A DNA stretch of 64,000 nt from contig JAJYXR010000027.1 in the NCBI GenBank assembly GCA_021801795.1, forward strand, positions 1-64,000, in the 5' to 3' direction. The notes beneath the pieces were generated by a model. That model had not been told where the DNA came from. It saw nothing but the letters and a program-made list of their open reading frames with translations, and did not search any database. Each line of letters begins with the position of its first letter. Position 1 is the first letter of the stretch. This stretch comes from Actinomycetes bacterium (GTDB lineage Bacteria > Actinomycetota > Acidimicrobiia > Acidimicrobiales > JAJYXR01). The position numbers and the translations under genes were made by a program. Shown here one piece after another: positions 15,501 through 23,913 of the stretch.

Positions 15501-16678
15501 CGTGGCTGGTACCACTCCCCGGCCTGGGATCCCCCGTCAGAGTCCGCCCGCGTACCTCCCCCGCCAGGTCCCCACTGGCCGGGCTGGCCGGGCTGGGCGC
15601 CCTGGGGTCCCCACTGGCCGGGCTGGGCGCCCTGGGGTCCCCACTGGCCGGGCTGGGCGCCCTGGGGTCCCCACTGGCCGGGCTGGGCGGGCTGGGGTCC
15701 CCACTGGCCGGGCTGGGCGGGCTGGGGAGCCCACTGTCCGGGCACCTGGGCAGGCCATGCCCCACCACCGGTGAGCGCGAGGAAGGCGTCCTCGAGCGTG
15801 CCCCCCACGGAGGACATCTGCTCCACCACCAGGCCGTGGGAGGCGATGATGGGCCCGACCACCGATGTGTTGGTCCCCGCGGCAAGCACTACGTCGTATG
15901 CCTCGTAGCTGACCCTGATCCCAGCAGATGCGAGCAGGTTCGCCAGTCGCTCGGCCTCGGGTGTCCTGATCCTCACGTATGTGGGCAGGCTGGCGGTGAG
16001 CTCGGCCACCGTGGAGCGGGCGAGGAGCCGGCCGTTCGCTACGATCACGACGTCGTCCACGATCTGGGCCCCCTCGGTGAGCAGGTGACTGGACACGAGC
16101 ACGGACCTGCCCTGGCTCGCGTACCACCGGAGGAAGCCTCTGAGCCAGGCGATACCCTGGGGATCGAGCCCGTTGGCAGGCTCGTCGAGGATGAGCGCTC
16201 CGGGGTCACCGAGCAGGGCTGAGGCCAGCTCGAGGCGCTGGCGCATGCCCAGCGAGAAACCCCCCGCGCGCCTGGAGGCGACCTCGGCGAGACCCACCAT
16301 GGCCAGCACCGCGTCGACGCGTGAGTAGTCGATGCCCGACATCGCGCAGAGCACCCGCAGGTGGTCGCGGGCGCTCCTGGAGGGATAGAAGCCGGATGTC
16401 TCCAGCACTGCCCCTACGGCGCGCTTGGGGTGGGGCAGCTGCGCGTAGGGGACGCCGTCGACGAGGGTGATGCCCGAAGTAGGCCTCACGAGGCCCAGGA
16501 TCATCCGAAGCGTGGTGGTCTTCCCGGAGCCGTTCGGGCCGAAGAAGCCGGTTATCTTGCCGGGGACGATGGTAAAGCTGAGACCGTCGACGGCCACCAC
16601 ATGACCGAAGCGCTTGCAGAGCCCCCGTACCTCGATAGTCGGCATGTCACCCGCTGTCCGATCCTGGTTCTCGCTCAT
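15497..16678 (-). CDS. ABC transporter ATP-binding protein with repeat tail
   Basis: 393 residues. Walker A GPNGSGKTT (about residue 46), signature FSLGMRQR, Walker B ALILDEPANGLDPQG and the switch His in VLVSSHLL are all present, as in ABC-2 drug or lipid exporters (NatA/CcmA type). After the normal end near residue 305 comes an unusual 80-residue tail built of AQPGQWGPQG units (30-bp DNA repeats), rich in Pro, Gln, Gly and Trp and probably disordered. Its coupling to the permease gene defines the transporter. It starts 36 bp after the alcohol dehydrogenase gene and is probably co-transcribed with it. Confidence 0.95.
   Translation of the reverse strand: MSENQDRTAGDMPTIEVRGLCKRFGHVVAVDGLSFTIVPGKITGFFGPNGSGKTTTLRMILGLVRPTSGITLVDGVPYAQLPHPKRAVGAVLETSGFYPSRSARDHLRVLCAMSGIDYSRVDAVLAMVGLAEVASRRAGGFSLGMRQRLELASALLGDPGALILDEPANGLDPQGIAWLRGFLRWYASQGRSVLVSSHLLTEGAQIVDDVVIVANGRLLARSTVAELTASLPTYVRIRTPEAERLANLLASAGIRVSYEAYDVVLAAGTNTSVVGPIIASHGLVVEQMSSVGGTLEDAFLALTGGGAWPAQVPGQWAPQPAQPGQWGPQPAQPGQWGPQGAQPGQWGPQGAQPGQWGPQGAQPGQPGQWGPGGGGTRADSDGGSQAGEWYQPR
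15568..15750. repeat. 30-bp in-frame tandem repeats in ABC ATPase tail
   Basis: About five copies of a ccccactggccgggctgggc-based 30-bp unit encode the repeated QPGQWGPQGA tail. Two neighbouring variants read gggctggcc and gggctgggcgg. Confidence 0.95.
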
Positions 16679-16714
16679 CCACCGCCCAGCGGGACCACGA
16701 AGGATCCCAGCGGG

Positions 16715-17794
16715 TCAGAAGGTGAGGACTTGGCGGATCACCTCTCCACGCTTTAGCGCGGAAAAGGCCTCGTTCACCTTCGATATGTCCATGCTCCTGG
16801 TCACCATGCCCTCGAGATCGAGGCGCCCGGCCCTCCAGAGCCTGATGAGGCGGTCAAACTCGACCCTCACGTCTGCCGAACCATAGTAGGAGCCGAGCAG
16901 TCTCTTCTCCATGAAGAAGAGCTCGAAGGCGTTGAACTCGACCATCTGGTCTGATCGACCTGCACCCACCACCACGGCCGTGCCGCCCCGGTGGACCGCA
17001 TCGTAGGCCGCGCGGATGGTCTGCGGCAGGCCGATGCACTCGAACGCGTAGTCGAATCCGTCGCCTCCGGTCAGCTCCATGCTGGTGGCATCCAGCGCGT
17101 CCGGCTTCACCGCGTGGGTGGCACCGAAGCGCTTCGCGTCGTCGAGCTTCCCGTCGACGGTGTCCACCGCCACTATCTCAGCGGCACCGGCTATGCGGGC
17201 ACCCTGGATGGCTGCTATGCCGACACCGCCACATCCGAAGACCACCGCCGAGGATCCGGGGACCACCTTCGCAGTGTTCAGAGCAGCGCCCACCCCTGTG
17301 GTGACACCGCATCCGATGAGCGCGGCTATGTCGTAGGGCACGTCGGCAGGGATGGGTACGACACCCTGGACTGGTATCACCATCTCCTCTGCCATGGTCC
17401 CGGTGCCTGCGAAACCGAAGATCGGGGTACCGCCCATGGTGAAGTGCATGGCACCGGCGATGTTGAAGAAGATGTTCACGCAGAGGTTCGCGTGACCGCT
17501 CCGGCAGAACTTGCAGGTACCACAGGGTGGCGTCCAGGCGATGATCACGTGGTCGCCCACCGAGACACCGGTGACCCCTTCTCCCACCTCCACGATCTCC
17601 CCTGCTCCCTCGTGGCCGAGAACTGCAGGCGCGGGCTGTGGAAGCGTGCCGTTCATGGCAGACAGGTCGGAGTGGCAGACCCCTGCCGCGTGGATCTTCA
17701 CGCGTACCTGGCCGGGTCCCGGCCCGATCACCTCGACGTCGTCGCGGACTTCGAGCTCTTCGTTGCCTACCTGCTGTAGGACTGCTGCACGCAT
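16715..17794 (-). CDS. Zinc-dependent alcohol dehydrogenase (MDR family)
   Basis: 359 residues, full length. Catalytic zinc ligands are in HAAGVCHSDLSAMNG and GHEGAGEI. The structural zinc loop is CGTCKFCRSGHANLC (C-x2-C-x2-C-x7-C) and the Rossmann motif is VVFGCGGVGIAAIQGA. The overall form is that of class III-like or NDMA-dependent actinobacterial alcohol dehydrogenases. It oxidises a primary or secondary alcohol to the aldehyde or ketone. Location beside an aldehyde dehydrogenase and CoA-ester genes suggests a catabolic step; substrate not assigned. Confidence 0.94.
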   Translation of the reverse strand: MRAAVLQQVGNEELEVRDDVEVIGPGPGQVRVKIHAAGVCHSDLSAMNGTLPQPAPAVLGHEGAGEIVEVGEGVTGVSVGDHVIIAWTPPCGTCKFCRSGHANLCVNIFFNIAGAMHFTMGGTPIFGFAGTGTMAEEMVIPVQGVVPIPADVPYDIAALIGCGVTTGVGAALNTAKVVPGSSAVVFGCGGVGIAAIQGARIAGAAEIVAVDTVDGKLDDAKRFGATHAVKPDALDATSMELTGGDGFDYAFECIGLPQTIRAAYDAVHRGGTAVVVGAGRSDQMVEFNAFELFFMEKRLLGSYYGSADVRVEFDRLIRLWRAGRLDLEGMVTRSMDISKVNEAFSALKRGEVIRQVLTF

Positions 17795-17876
17795 TGGTTA
17801 AACCCTCCCGTAGCGGACCCTGCTCAAGGCCCTTCCCAGGCATTCGACCATGAAGGAGCCGGCCGCTGCAAGCCGC

Positions 17877-18467
17877 CTACCTGTCCCCGGGGAGGAGCAG
17901 CCGGGCAGCCACCGCCAGCTCGTCGTGCACCCGATCCATGTCGCTCCAGCCGTTTACCCAACCTACCAGGGAGGAGTACCAGACATGGCCGATGATCCGC
18001 GAGCGTGCAGGCGTATCTGGAGGCTGTGGCTCACCGATGGCCCTGCTTACGATCCTGTCCATGACGACTGCCACCTGCTGCTGGCAGTCGACGGCAGCAG
18101 GATCGGGCGAGGCCAGGGCCGCGAACACCGCGGCCACCAGCTTCGGCTGGCGTCCCATGGCACGCAGCCCCCTGTCGAGCACCTCCACCACGCGATCGCA
18201 GGGTGTCTGAGCGACGGGAGGGTACTCGGCCAACCGCTCCTCCAGCTGCTCGACCCAGTGCACCAGGGCCGCTGCCAGCAGGTGGTCCTTCGAGAAGAAG
18301 TACCGGTAGACCGTGCCCATCGCCACATGGGCCCTGGCAGCCACGTCGCGCATCTGGACCGCCTCGTAGCCCCCCTCCAGGCCCAGCTCCATCGCTGCGT
18401 CGATCACCCGCTGCCGGCGCACCTGCTGGGCTCGCGACAGAGGTCTCGGGATGATTCGGGTCTGCAC
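17877..18467 (-). CDS. TetR-family regulator, KstR-like
   Basis: 196 residues, GTG start. The N-terminal HTH 'GGYEAVQMRDVAARAHVAMG' and TVYRYFFSKDHLL closely resembles my recollection of M. tuberculosis KstR (GGYEAVQMR, VA-GT-YRYF-SK-HLL), and the C-terminal 'IIGHVWYSSLVGWVNGW' also resembles KstR's ligand-domain helix. KstR represses steroid side-chain and ring A/B genes until a CoA-thioester ligand binds. A KstR-type site upstream of the DUF35-Ltp-Ltp operon agrees. Upstream, ACACG...CGTGT arms flank the start and might be an autoregulatory site. Confidence 0.88.
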   Translation of the reverse strand: MQTRIIPRPLSRAQQVRRQRVIDAAMELGLEGGYEAVQMRDVAARAHVAMGTVYRYFFSKDHLLAAALVHWVEQLEERLAEYPPVAQTPCDRVVEVLDRGLRAMGRQPKLVAAVFAALASPDPAAVDCQQQVAVVMDRIVSRAIGEPQPPDTPARSRIIGHVWYSSLVGWVNGWSDMDRVHDELAVAARLLLPGDR

Positions 18468-18609
18468 ACGAACACACTATCCGTGTAGGTATAACGACTG
18501 GGCGATGCCACATCCAGAAGAGCTGCGCTGGCAACCCGCGCTGGCCATAGCGGGGCTCCGGAGTCCGCCAGGAGCTGAGCATGCGTCAGGATCCAGGTAG
18601 CCTGTGTGC

Positions 18610-19491
18610 ATGCCAGGAACGCCAGCGCGCCGTACCAAGACACCCCGGAGCGGCCCCACGGGCACGACGAGCGCCGACGCCAGGACGGGCCGTGCTCCGG
18701 CTGCATCCCCGTTGGGAGCCGGCGGCGATCCGGCGTCGGAGGCTGACCTGTCGACCACCGACGGCAGGCTGCCGGGGCGCCGCGGCAAGGCCACCAGGCG
18801 TCGCCTGGTGGAGGCGACCGCGAAGCTGCTCGTCGATACTCCCTGGCGCTCCATAAAGGTGATCGACATAGCCCGCGAGGCAGGCACTTCGCCGGCGACC
18901 TTCTACCAGTATTTCGAGAACGTCGAGCAGGCCATCCTGCTGCTGGCCGAGGAGCTGGTCGAGGGGGCGGGGGCGCTCGCTGAGCTGGTGGACGGTGACT
19001 GGTCGGAGCAGATGAGCTTCACGACCGCCAGGCGGGTCGTCGAGGGATTCATGTCCTACTGGGAGGAGAACCGTGCCGTCTTCCGGGTGGTCGACCTGGC
19101 AACCGAGGAGGGAGACCTCCGGTTCCGCGGTCTCAGGGTCCGGGCGCTGAACGCCGTGACGGTGACCTTGGCGGGGGTGATCTCGAACTCCCCGGGCGGC
19201 AGGGCGGCAGGTGCCGATCCGATGGCCACGGCAGGATCGCTCATATCGATGCTGGCCCACGTCGCCGCCCACCGCTACGGCTTCGAGTTCTGGGGGATAC
19301 GCACCGCGACGCTGCTCGACAGCCAGGCGCGCCTGCTCCACTGGGCGGTCACCGGGCGAGCTGCCCCGATCGACGCACCAGGCACCCCCCGCATCGCCAA
19401 ACCTCGTACCGGACCGGTGGTGGGTGGAGGCGCCGCGGCCGCGAACGTGGCCGCTGCGAAACGCCGTGGAACAGGGCGATCGAGACCATGA
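18610..19491 (+). CDS. TetR-family regulator
   Basis: About 293 residues from ATG, with GTG at 18604 as an alternative. A disordered basic N-terminal arm of ~55 residues precedes the HTH: RRRLVEATAKLLVDTPWRSI, KVIDIAREAGTSPATFYQYF. The ligand domain follows (MSYWEENRAVFRVVDLATEE). The C-terminus is again low complexity (PVVGGGAAAANVAAAKRRG). It is divergent from the KstR-like gene. It is the best candidate in the window for the protein that binds the five-copy TTTCTGACG operator, but nothing in the sequence proves it. Confidence 0.86.
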   Translation: MPGTPARRTKTPRSGPTGTTSADARTGRAPAASPLGAGGDPASEADLSTTDGRLPGRRGKATRRRLVEATAKLLVDTPWRSIKVIDIAREAGTSPATFYQYFENVEQAILLLAEELVEGAGALAELVDGDWSEQMSFTTARRVVEGFMSYWEENRAVFRVVDLATEEGDLRFRGLRVRALNAVTVTLAGVISNSPGGRAAGADPMATAGSLISMLAHVAAHRYGFEFWGIRTATLLDSQARLLHWAVTGRAAPIDAPGTPRIAKPRTGPVVGGGAAAANVAAAKRRGTGRSRP

Positions 19492-19541
19492 ACGCTCTCT
19501 ACCGGCTGGCGCTCCGGACGAGCGGATGGGCTAGATCGGCA

Positions 19542-20534
19542 TCACTTGAGCGCGACGGGGTTCAACGGAGAGCCGAGACCGCCGGTGAAGGCCAACGGGG
19601 TCGCATCCAGCAAGAAGGTATAGCGTCCGTCATCCGCACAATCTGCGGCTAGGTCGTCCAGCACCCAGTTCTGCCCCTGGGTCATGCCCATCTCCACCAG
19701 ATGGAGCAGGTGAACCGGCAGGTAGACATCGGCTTCCTCGCAGGGATAGACCTCCAGTGTCAGGGTGTCGGTGGCTACCGCAGCCACATCCCTGTCGTGG
19801 AACCACTTCGCACAGGCCATCGTGAGCCCCGGAGAGGGATAGGAATAGCGCACCAGGTCCCGCCGGACTCGACCGGGCGAACCTGGTGCAGCGGGCGATG
19901 TGCCCACCGGGCTGTCCGATCCGAGTGCCAGATAGGCCATCTGGCCGGTCCTCACCAGTACCACGTCTCCTGGCTCCACCCTCACCCGTGCCAGCTCGCA
20001 GGCAGAGTCGAGATCCTCGGTGGTGATTGGGTATCCGGCATCGAGTACCTCCAGGCCCTTCGCCCTGGCGACGTCCAGGAGCACCCCGCGGGTCACCAGG
20101 CTCCCCACGCGGTCTATCCCACATCGTGATGCGCCCGAGGCGCCCACCGTGGTGGCAGGGAAGCCGTTGTAGATGACACCCCGGTAGCTCACGTGCGCCA
20201 GCGCGTCCCAGTGGGTGGCGCACTGAAGGGCCAGGAAACACACGTCCTCGCTCGTGCATATCCATTCCGGGTCGGCGCTGAGCGGGCTGTTCACCTGGGT
20301 CATGGTCCTGAGCGGGTTCACCCTGCCGGGGATGAAGCCCACCTGGATGCCATCTGCCTCCGAGAGCGCCAGACCGAGGGCAAACGGCCTGCCATCGCGT
20401 ACACATCCGGCGCCACGGATCCGAGCCTCCCCGGTCACGAAGTTCAGGGTCCCGAGCTCGTCGTCGGCGCCGAAGCGCCCCCAGTTCCTCACCTGGCGGG
20501 CGATCGAGCCGAACAGATCCGAATCCTGGCTCAT
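19542..20534 (-). CDS. Cyclase-family (kynurenine formamidase-like) hydrolase
   Basis: 330 residues. The metal-binding motif HWDALAHVSY (H-x-D-x3-H) and 'PGDVVLVRTGQMAYLALG' place it in the cyclase family PF04199, which hydrolyses amide or ester bonds in ring substrates. The HWD variant replaces the usual H-x-GTH-x-D order seen in formamidases. It is in the same direction as the deacylase-like gene upstream, 110 bp away across a 49-bp repeat. The family has been implicated in lactone or formamide hydrolysis; the steroid connection is context only. Confidence 0.85.
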   Translation of the reverse strand: MSQDSDLFGSIARQVRNWGRFGADDELGTLNFVTGEARIRGAGCVRDGRPFALGLALSEADGIQVGFIPGRVNPLRTMTQVNSPLSADPEWICTSEDVCFLALQCATHWDALAHVSYRGVIYNGFPATTVGASGASRCGIDRVGSLVTRGVLLDVARAKGLEVLDAGYPITTEDLDSACELARVRVEPGDVVLVRTGQMAYLALGSDSPVGTSPAAPGSPGRVRRDLVRYSYPSPGLTMACAKWFHDRDVAAVATDTLTLEVYPCEEADVYLPVHLLHLVEMGMTQGQNWVLDDLAADCADDGRYTFLLDATPLAFTGGLGSPLNPVALK

Positions 20535-20546
20535 CGGGACCCGAGG

Positions 20547-20683
20547 CTACCTGACCCGGGAGCTTCTGGGTGTCCCTGGGCGGGGCGACATGCAGCTACC
20601 TGACCCGGGAGCTTCGGGGTGTCCCTGGGCGGGGCGACATGCAGCTACCTGACCCCTGGTCTCACTACCTGACCCGGGAGGCT
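20547..20683. repeat. 49-bp direct repeat with further partial copies
   Basis: Two complete 49-bp units beginning ctacctgacccgggagctt are followed by two shorter ctacctgaccc starts. The amidohydrolase stop codon (minus strand) lies at the first base of the third copy, so its last codons are repeat-derived. Confidence 0.92.
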
Positions 20684-22378
20684 GCCGGTGAGCAGCTCGG
20701 AGTCATGGACGATCGGGACCCCGTTCACGATGGTCCACATGATCCCCTTCGGGCGTGCCGAGTAGCGGGCTTCACCGCCTGGTAGATCGTGCACCTGGCG
20801 CTTCGAGGCCAGCCCGACTGTGTCGGGATCGAACACGAACGCGTCTGCGTGGTAACCCGGAAGCAGCATCCCGCGGTCGGGGAAGCCGAGCAGCGCAGCG
20901 GGCACCTGGGTGATCTGCCTGATCCCCTCCTCGAGGCTCCAGAGCCGCTTCTCGCGAACCCAGAATGCCAGGAACGCAGTCGACCAGTCGGCACCATCGT
21001 CCCGGTCGAGGTGCGCGCCTCCGTCGGATACGCCTATCACCATGGCGGGGTGGCGCTGACCCGCTGCCACTGCCTCCTCCCAGGCACGGTTCTTCGAGAC
21101 GTAGCGGAACACGGTCTCCAGGTCCTCCTCTAGAGCGAGGTCGAGCATGGCGTCCGCGGGGGCCACTCCCATCTCACCGGCTATGTCAGCTATCGACCTG
21201 CCGAGGAACTTCTCGTGCTCGGGTCTCGATACCTCGTCTACGAAGACCACCTTCCAGCCCGGCGGGGGCAGGGTGGATCCCTTGTCGCCGTCGCGGTTCG
21301 GGTTCTCGACCGCCTGACGCATCTCGTCGCGCACGGCGGCGTCCCTGAGCATCGAGAGCTTCTCCTCCTTAGGGATGCCTGCGCGCGTGACCCGGTGCCA
21401 GGCAGGGACTCCCTCGTAGAGGTTCGTCCCCTGGTCCAGCCTGAAGTCACGGTCGAAGGGATGGTTCCGCAGCAACGAGAAGATGCCGACTCCCTCCCGG
21501 CCCGCGTCCTCTATCCAGGCCGCGACGTCGTCCCAGCCCGCACCGGGCACGTCGACCTTCGAGCGACCGCCCAGGCCCTGGAGGATGATCGGCAGACGGC
21601 TCAGCTTTCCCAGGTGAACCAGCAGCTCCTTGTCCTGCTCGTCCAGACCTCCTATGGCACTTCGGTGCAGGTAGGTGATCGACCCCCCGTAGTGCCGACC
21701 GGCCTCCGCGCAGAGGACCTCCAGCTCGCCCCTGGAGGCGAACCTGCTCGGGACTGGTCTGTCGTCGCCGTCGAGCTGCGTAGGGCCGCTCGAGGAGGAG
21801 AAGCCTGCAGCCCCCGCATCCATGGCCTCGGCCACCACCTGGCGCATCGCCTCCACCTCCTCGGCCGTGGCCTCGCGCTCAGAACCCGCGTCGCCCATCA
21901 CGTATCGCCTCACCGCAGAGTGCCCCACGTAGCAGGCCATGTTCACCCCTAGGCGTCCGGCTCGGCTGGCCAGGAACTCTGGAAAGGTCTCGAACGACCA
22001 GTCGACCGCGGAGAGCGCCACAGGAGACATACCTTCGACCTTCGCGAACATCCGCGTGAGGAAGTCCCGCTGGTCTGGCCGGTTCGGGGCAACCGAGAAG
22101 CCACAGTTGCCAGCCAGCACGGTCGTCACCCCGTGGTAGCAGGAGGATGTCGCATAGGGCTCGAAGGTGAGCTGCGGATCGTAGTGGGTGTGCGCGTCGA
22201 TGATGCCGGGCGCGACATGGAGGCCGTCGGCATCGATGACCTTCTCCGCATCTGCCGCGTCGACGAAGCCGACGCGGGCGACCCGACCGTCCTTCACCGC
22301 CACGTCGGCGCGCCGGCGCGCCATGCCGGTCCCGTCCACGACGATGCCGCCCATGATGGCGAGGTCGTAGCTGCTCAA
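20645..22378 (-). CDS. Amidohydrolase_3 / N-acyl-D-amino-acid deacylase family
   Basis: 577 residues, TTG start after a purine-rich AGGAAAGGAAAGGGA stretch. DLAIMGGIVVDGTG and PGIIDAHTHYDPQ (metal His pair) are the D-aminoacylase hallmark. SDGGAHLDRDDGADW carries a later Asp ligand, and 'GMLLPGYHADAFVFDPDTVG' is the C-terminal composite barrel. Family members are zinc hydrolases of N-acyl amino acids or related amides; similar genes recur in actinobacterial sterol and CoA-ester clusters. The extreme C-terminus ends in a repeat. Confidence 0.93.
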   Translation of the reverse strand: MSSYDLAIMGGIVVDGTGMARRRADVAVKDGRVARVGFVDAADAEKVIDADGLHVAPGIIDAHTHYDPQLTFEPYATSSCYHGVTTVLAGNCGFSVAPNRPDQRDFLTRMFAKVEGMSPVALSAVDWSFETFPEFLASRAGRLGVNMACYVGHSAVRRYVMGDAGSEREATAEEVEAMRQVVAEAMDAGAAGFSSSSGPTQLDGDDRPVPSRFASRGELEVLCAEAGRHYGGSITYLHRSAIGGLDEQDKELLVHLGKLSRLPIILQGLGGRSKVDVPGAGWDDVAAWIEDAGREGVGIFSLLRNHPFDRDFRLDQGTNLYEGVPAWHRVTRAGIPKEEKLSMLRDAAVRDEMRQAVENPNRDGDKGSTLPPPGWKVVFVDEVSRPEHEKFLGRSIADIAGEMGVAPADAMLDLALEEDLETVFRYVSKNRAWEEAVAAGQRHPAMVIGVSDGGAHLDRDDGADWSTAFLAFWVREKRLWSLEEGIRQITQVPAALLGFPDRGMLLPGYHADAFVFDPDTVGLASKRQVHDLPGGEARYSARPKGIMWTIVNGVPIVHDSELLTGSLPGQVVRPGVR

Positions 22379-22426
22379 TTTCCCTTTCCTTTCCTAGTTA
22401 CGACTGTGCGCTGTGCCTGACAGGGA

Positions 22427-23884
22427 TCACGTCCAGATCACCGCCTGGAGCTCCGAGTAGGCCTCGAGGCCGTAGTCGCCGCCGTCACGACCGATCCCGG
22501 AGAGCCCGAAGCCCCCGAATGGAGCCTCGTGATGGCGCTGTGCGGTGTTCAGCCCCACATGCCCAGCCCGCAGACGCCGTGCCAACCGCATGGCCCTGGA
22601 GGTGTCCTTCGCAAAGACGTAGTCGTAGAGGCCGTAGTCGCTGTCGTTCGCCAGGGCTACGGCCTCGTCTTCGTCGTCGAAGCAGATGGCCACCACGACG
22701 GGGCCGAATATCTCCTCGCGTGCAGGGGTGAGGTCGTTCGTACCGGACATCAGGGTGGGCTCGAAGTAGAAACCGCGCCCGAGGTGCTCGGGGCGACCCC
22801 CGCCACAGAGAACCTCTGCGCCCTCCGAGCGACCCAGCTCCACGTAGTGCTCCACTCTCGCACGCTGCGCTGCGGAGATCAGAGGGCCCACCACGGTGTC
22901 CTTCTCGGTGGGATCCCCGATCTTCAAGGCAGTCGCGTAGGCCGAGAGCCGCTCCAGGGTCTCCTCGAAGACCGACCTGTGAATGAGCGCCCTGGTGGGT
23001 GCGGTACAGATCTGGCCGGAGTGGAACGACCAGGTCGACCCTATGCAGCCGACCGCCGCGGGGAGGTCTGCGTCTTCGAGCACTATGCAGGCTCCCTTGC
23101 CCCCGAGCTCCAGCAGGAGGCGCTTCATGGTGGCCGCTCCCGCCTGCGCGATCCGGACGCCCACCTCGGTGGAGCCGGTGAAGCTCACCATGTCCACCTC
23201 GTCACACTGGACAAGCGCTGCGGGCACGTCGGCACCGGAGCTCGTTACCAGGTTCACCACACCGGGGGGGAAGCCGACCTCGTCGAGGATTCGCACCAGC
23301 TCCACTACTCCGAGGGGGTCCTGGGGAGCAGGCTTCACCACCACGGTGTTGCCCATCGCTAGGGCAGGTGCGACCTTTCCCGCCATGTTCACCATCGGGA
23401 AGTTATAGGAGGTGATGCAGGCCACCACCCCTACCGGCTGGCGCAGCGCGAGGGCGCTCACGAGCCCGCCGGGTGCCAGGGGGGTGGCCTGGACGGCCTG
23501 GGGGACGAAAGCCCTCGACAGCACGCTTCGTGGATCACGCGAGTAGCGCTCGAAGCGGTCGGCCGCGACGGGCACCTGCATACGCGAACCCACCGCTGCG
23601 GTGGCCCCGGTCTCGGCGATCACCAGGTCCAGCAGCTCCTTTGCCCTGGACCTTATGGCCTTACCGGCGGCAGCCATCAGCTCCATGCGGTCCTCGACCG
23701 GCGTGGACGACCAGCCCGGCAGCGCATCACGAGCTGCAGATGCTGCCCTCAGCGCGTCATCTGGAGTGGCTTCGGGGGCCTGGCCCACTGCCTCTTCGGT
23801 AGCCGGGTTTATCACCGTGTAGGTACCGCCCGACGGATCGACCCACTGTCCACCGACCAGAAGCCTTCCCCACTTATCTGACAT
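22427..23884 (-). CDS. NAD(P)-dependent aldehyde dehydrogenase
   Basis: 485 residues with all family motifs: FPMVNMAGKVAPALAMGNTV, SFTGSTEVGVRIA, LLELGGKGACIVLEDADL (general base Glu) and HSGQICTAPTRALI (nucleophilic Cys). It oxidises an aldehyde to the acid, probably following the zinc alcohol dehydrogenase. The ATG at 23884 lies inside one of the five 21-bp operators, so the transcript must be leaderless or nearly so. It is divergent from the acyl-CoA synthetase, which fits production of an acid that is then CoA-activated. Confidence 0.96.
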   Translation of the reverse strand: MSDKWGRLLVGGQWVDPSGGTYTVINPATEEAVGQAPEATPDDALRAASAARDALPGWSSTPVEDRMELMAAAGKAIRSRAKELLDLVIAETGATAAVGSRMQVPVAADRFERYSRDPRSVLSRAFVPQAVQATPLAPGGLVSALALRQPVGVVACITSYNFPMVNMAGKVAPALAMGNTVVVKPAPQDPLGVVELVRILDEVGFPPGVVNLVTSSGADVPAALVQCDEVDMVSFTGSTEVGVRIAQAGAATMKRLLLELGGKGACIVLEDADLPAAVGCIGSTWSFHSGQICTAPTRALIHRSVFEETLERLSAYATALKIGDPTEKDTVVGPLISAAQRARVEHYVELGRSEGAEVLCGGGRPEHLGRGFYFEPTLMSGTNDLTPAREEIFGPVVVAICFDDEDEAVALANDSDYGLYDYVFAKDTSRAMRLARRLRAGHVGLNTAQRHHEAPFGGFGLSGIGRDGGDYGLEAYSELQAVIWT

Positions 23885-23895
23885 AGCGTCAGATT
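23875..23895. promoter_or_regulatory. Operator site A (21-bp inverted repeat)
   Basis: Arms TATCTGACA and CGTCAGATT around TAG, with core TCTGAC...GTCAGA. It overlaps the aldehyde dehydrogenase start codon and ends 18 bp before the GTG of the synthetase gene. One of five similar sites. Confidence 0.8.
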
Positions 23896-23913
23896 AGCTG
23901 ATATCGTTCGGCC

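Noticed and set aside
16714..16726. gtcagaagg near the alcohol dehydrogenase stop as an operator half-site
   Set aside because: No partner arm and located at a gene end between co-directional genes.
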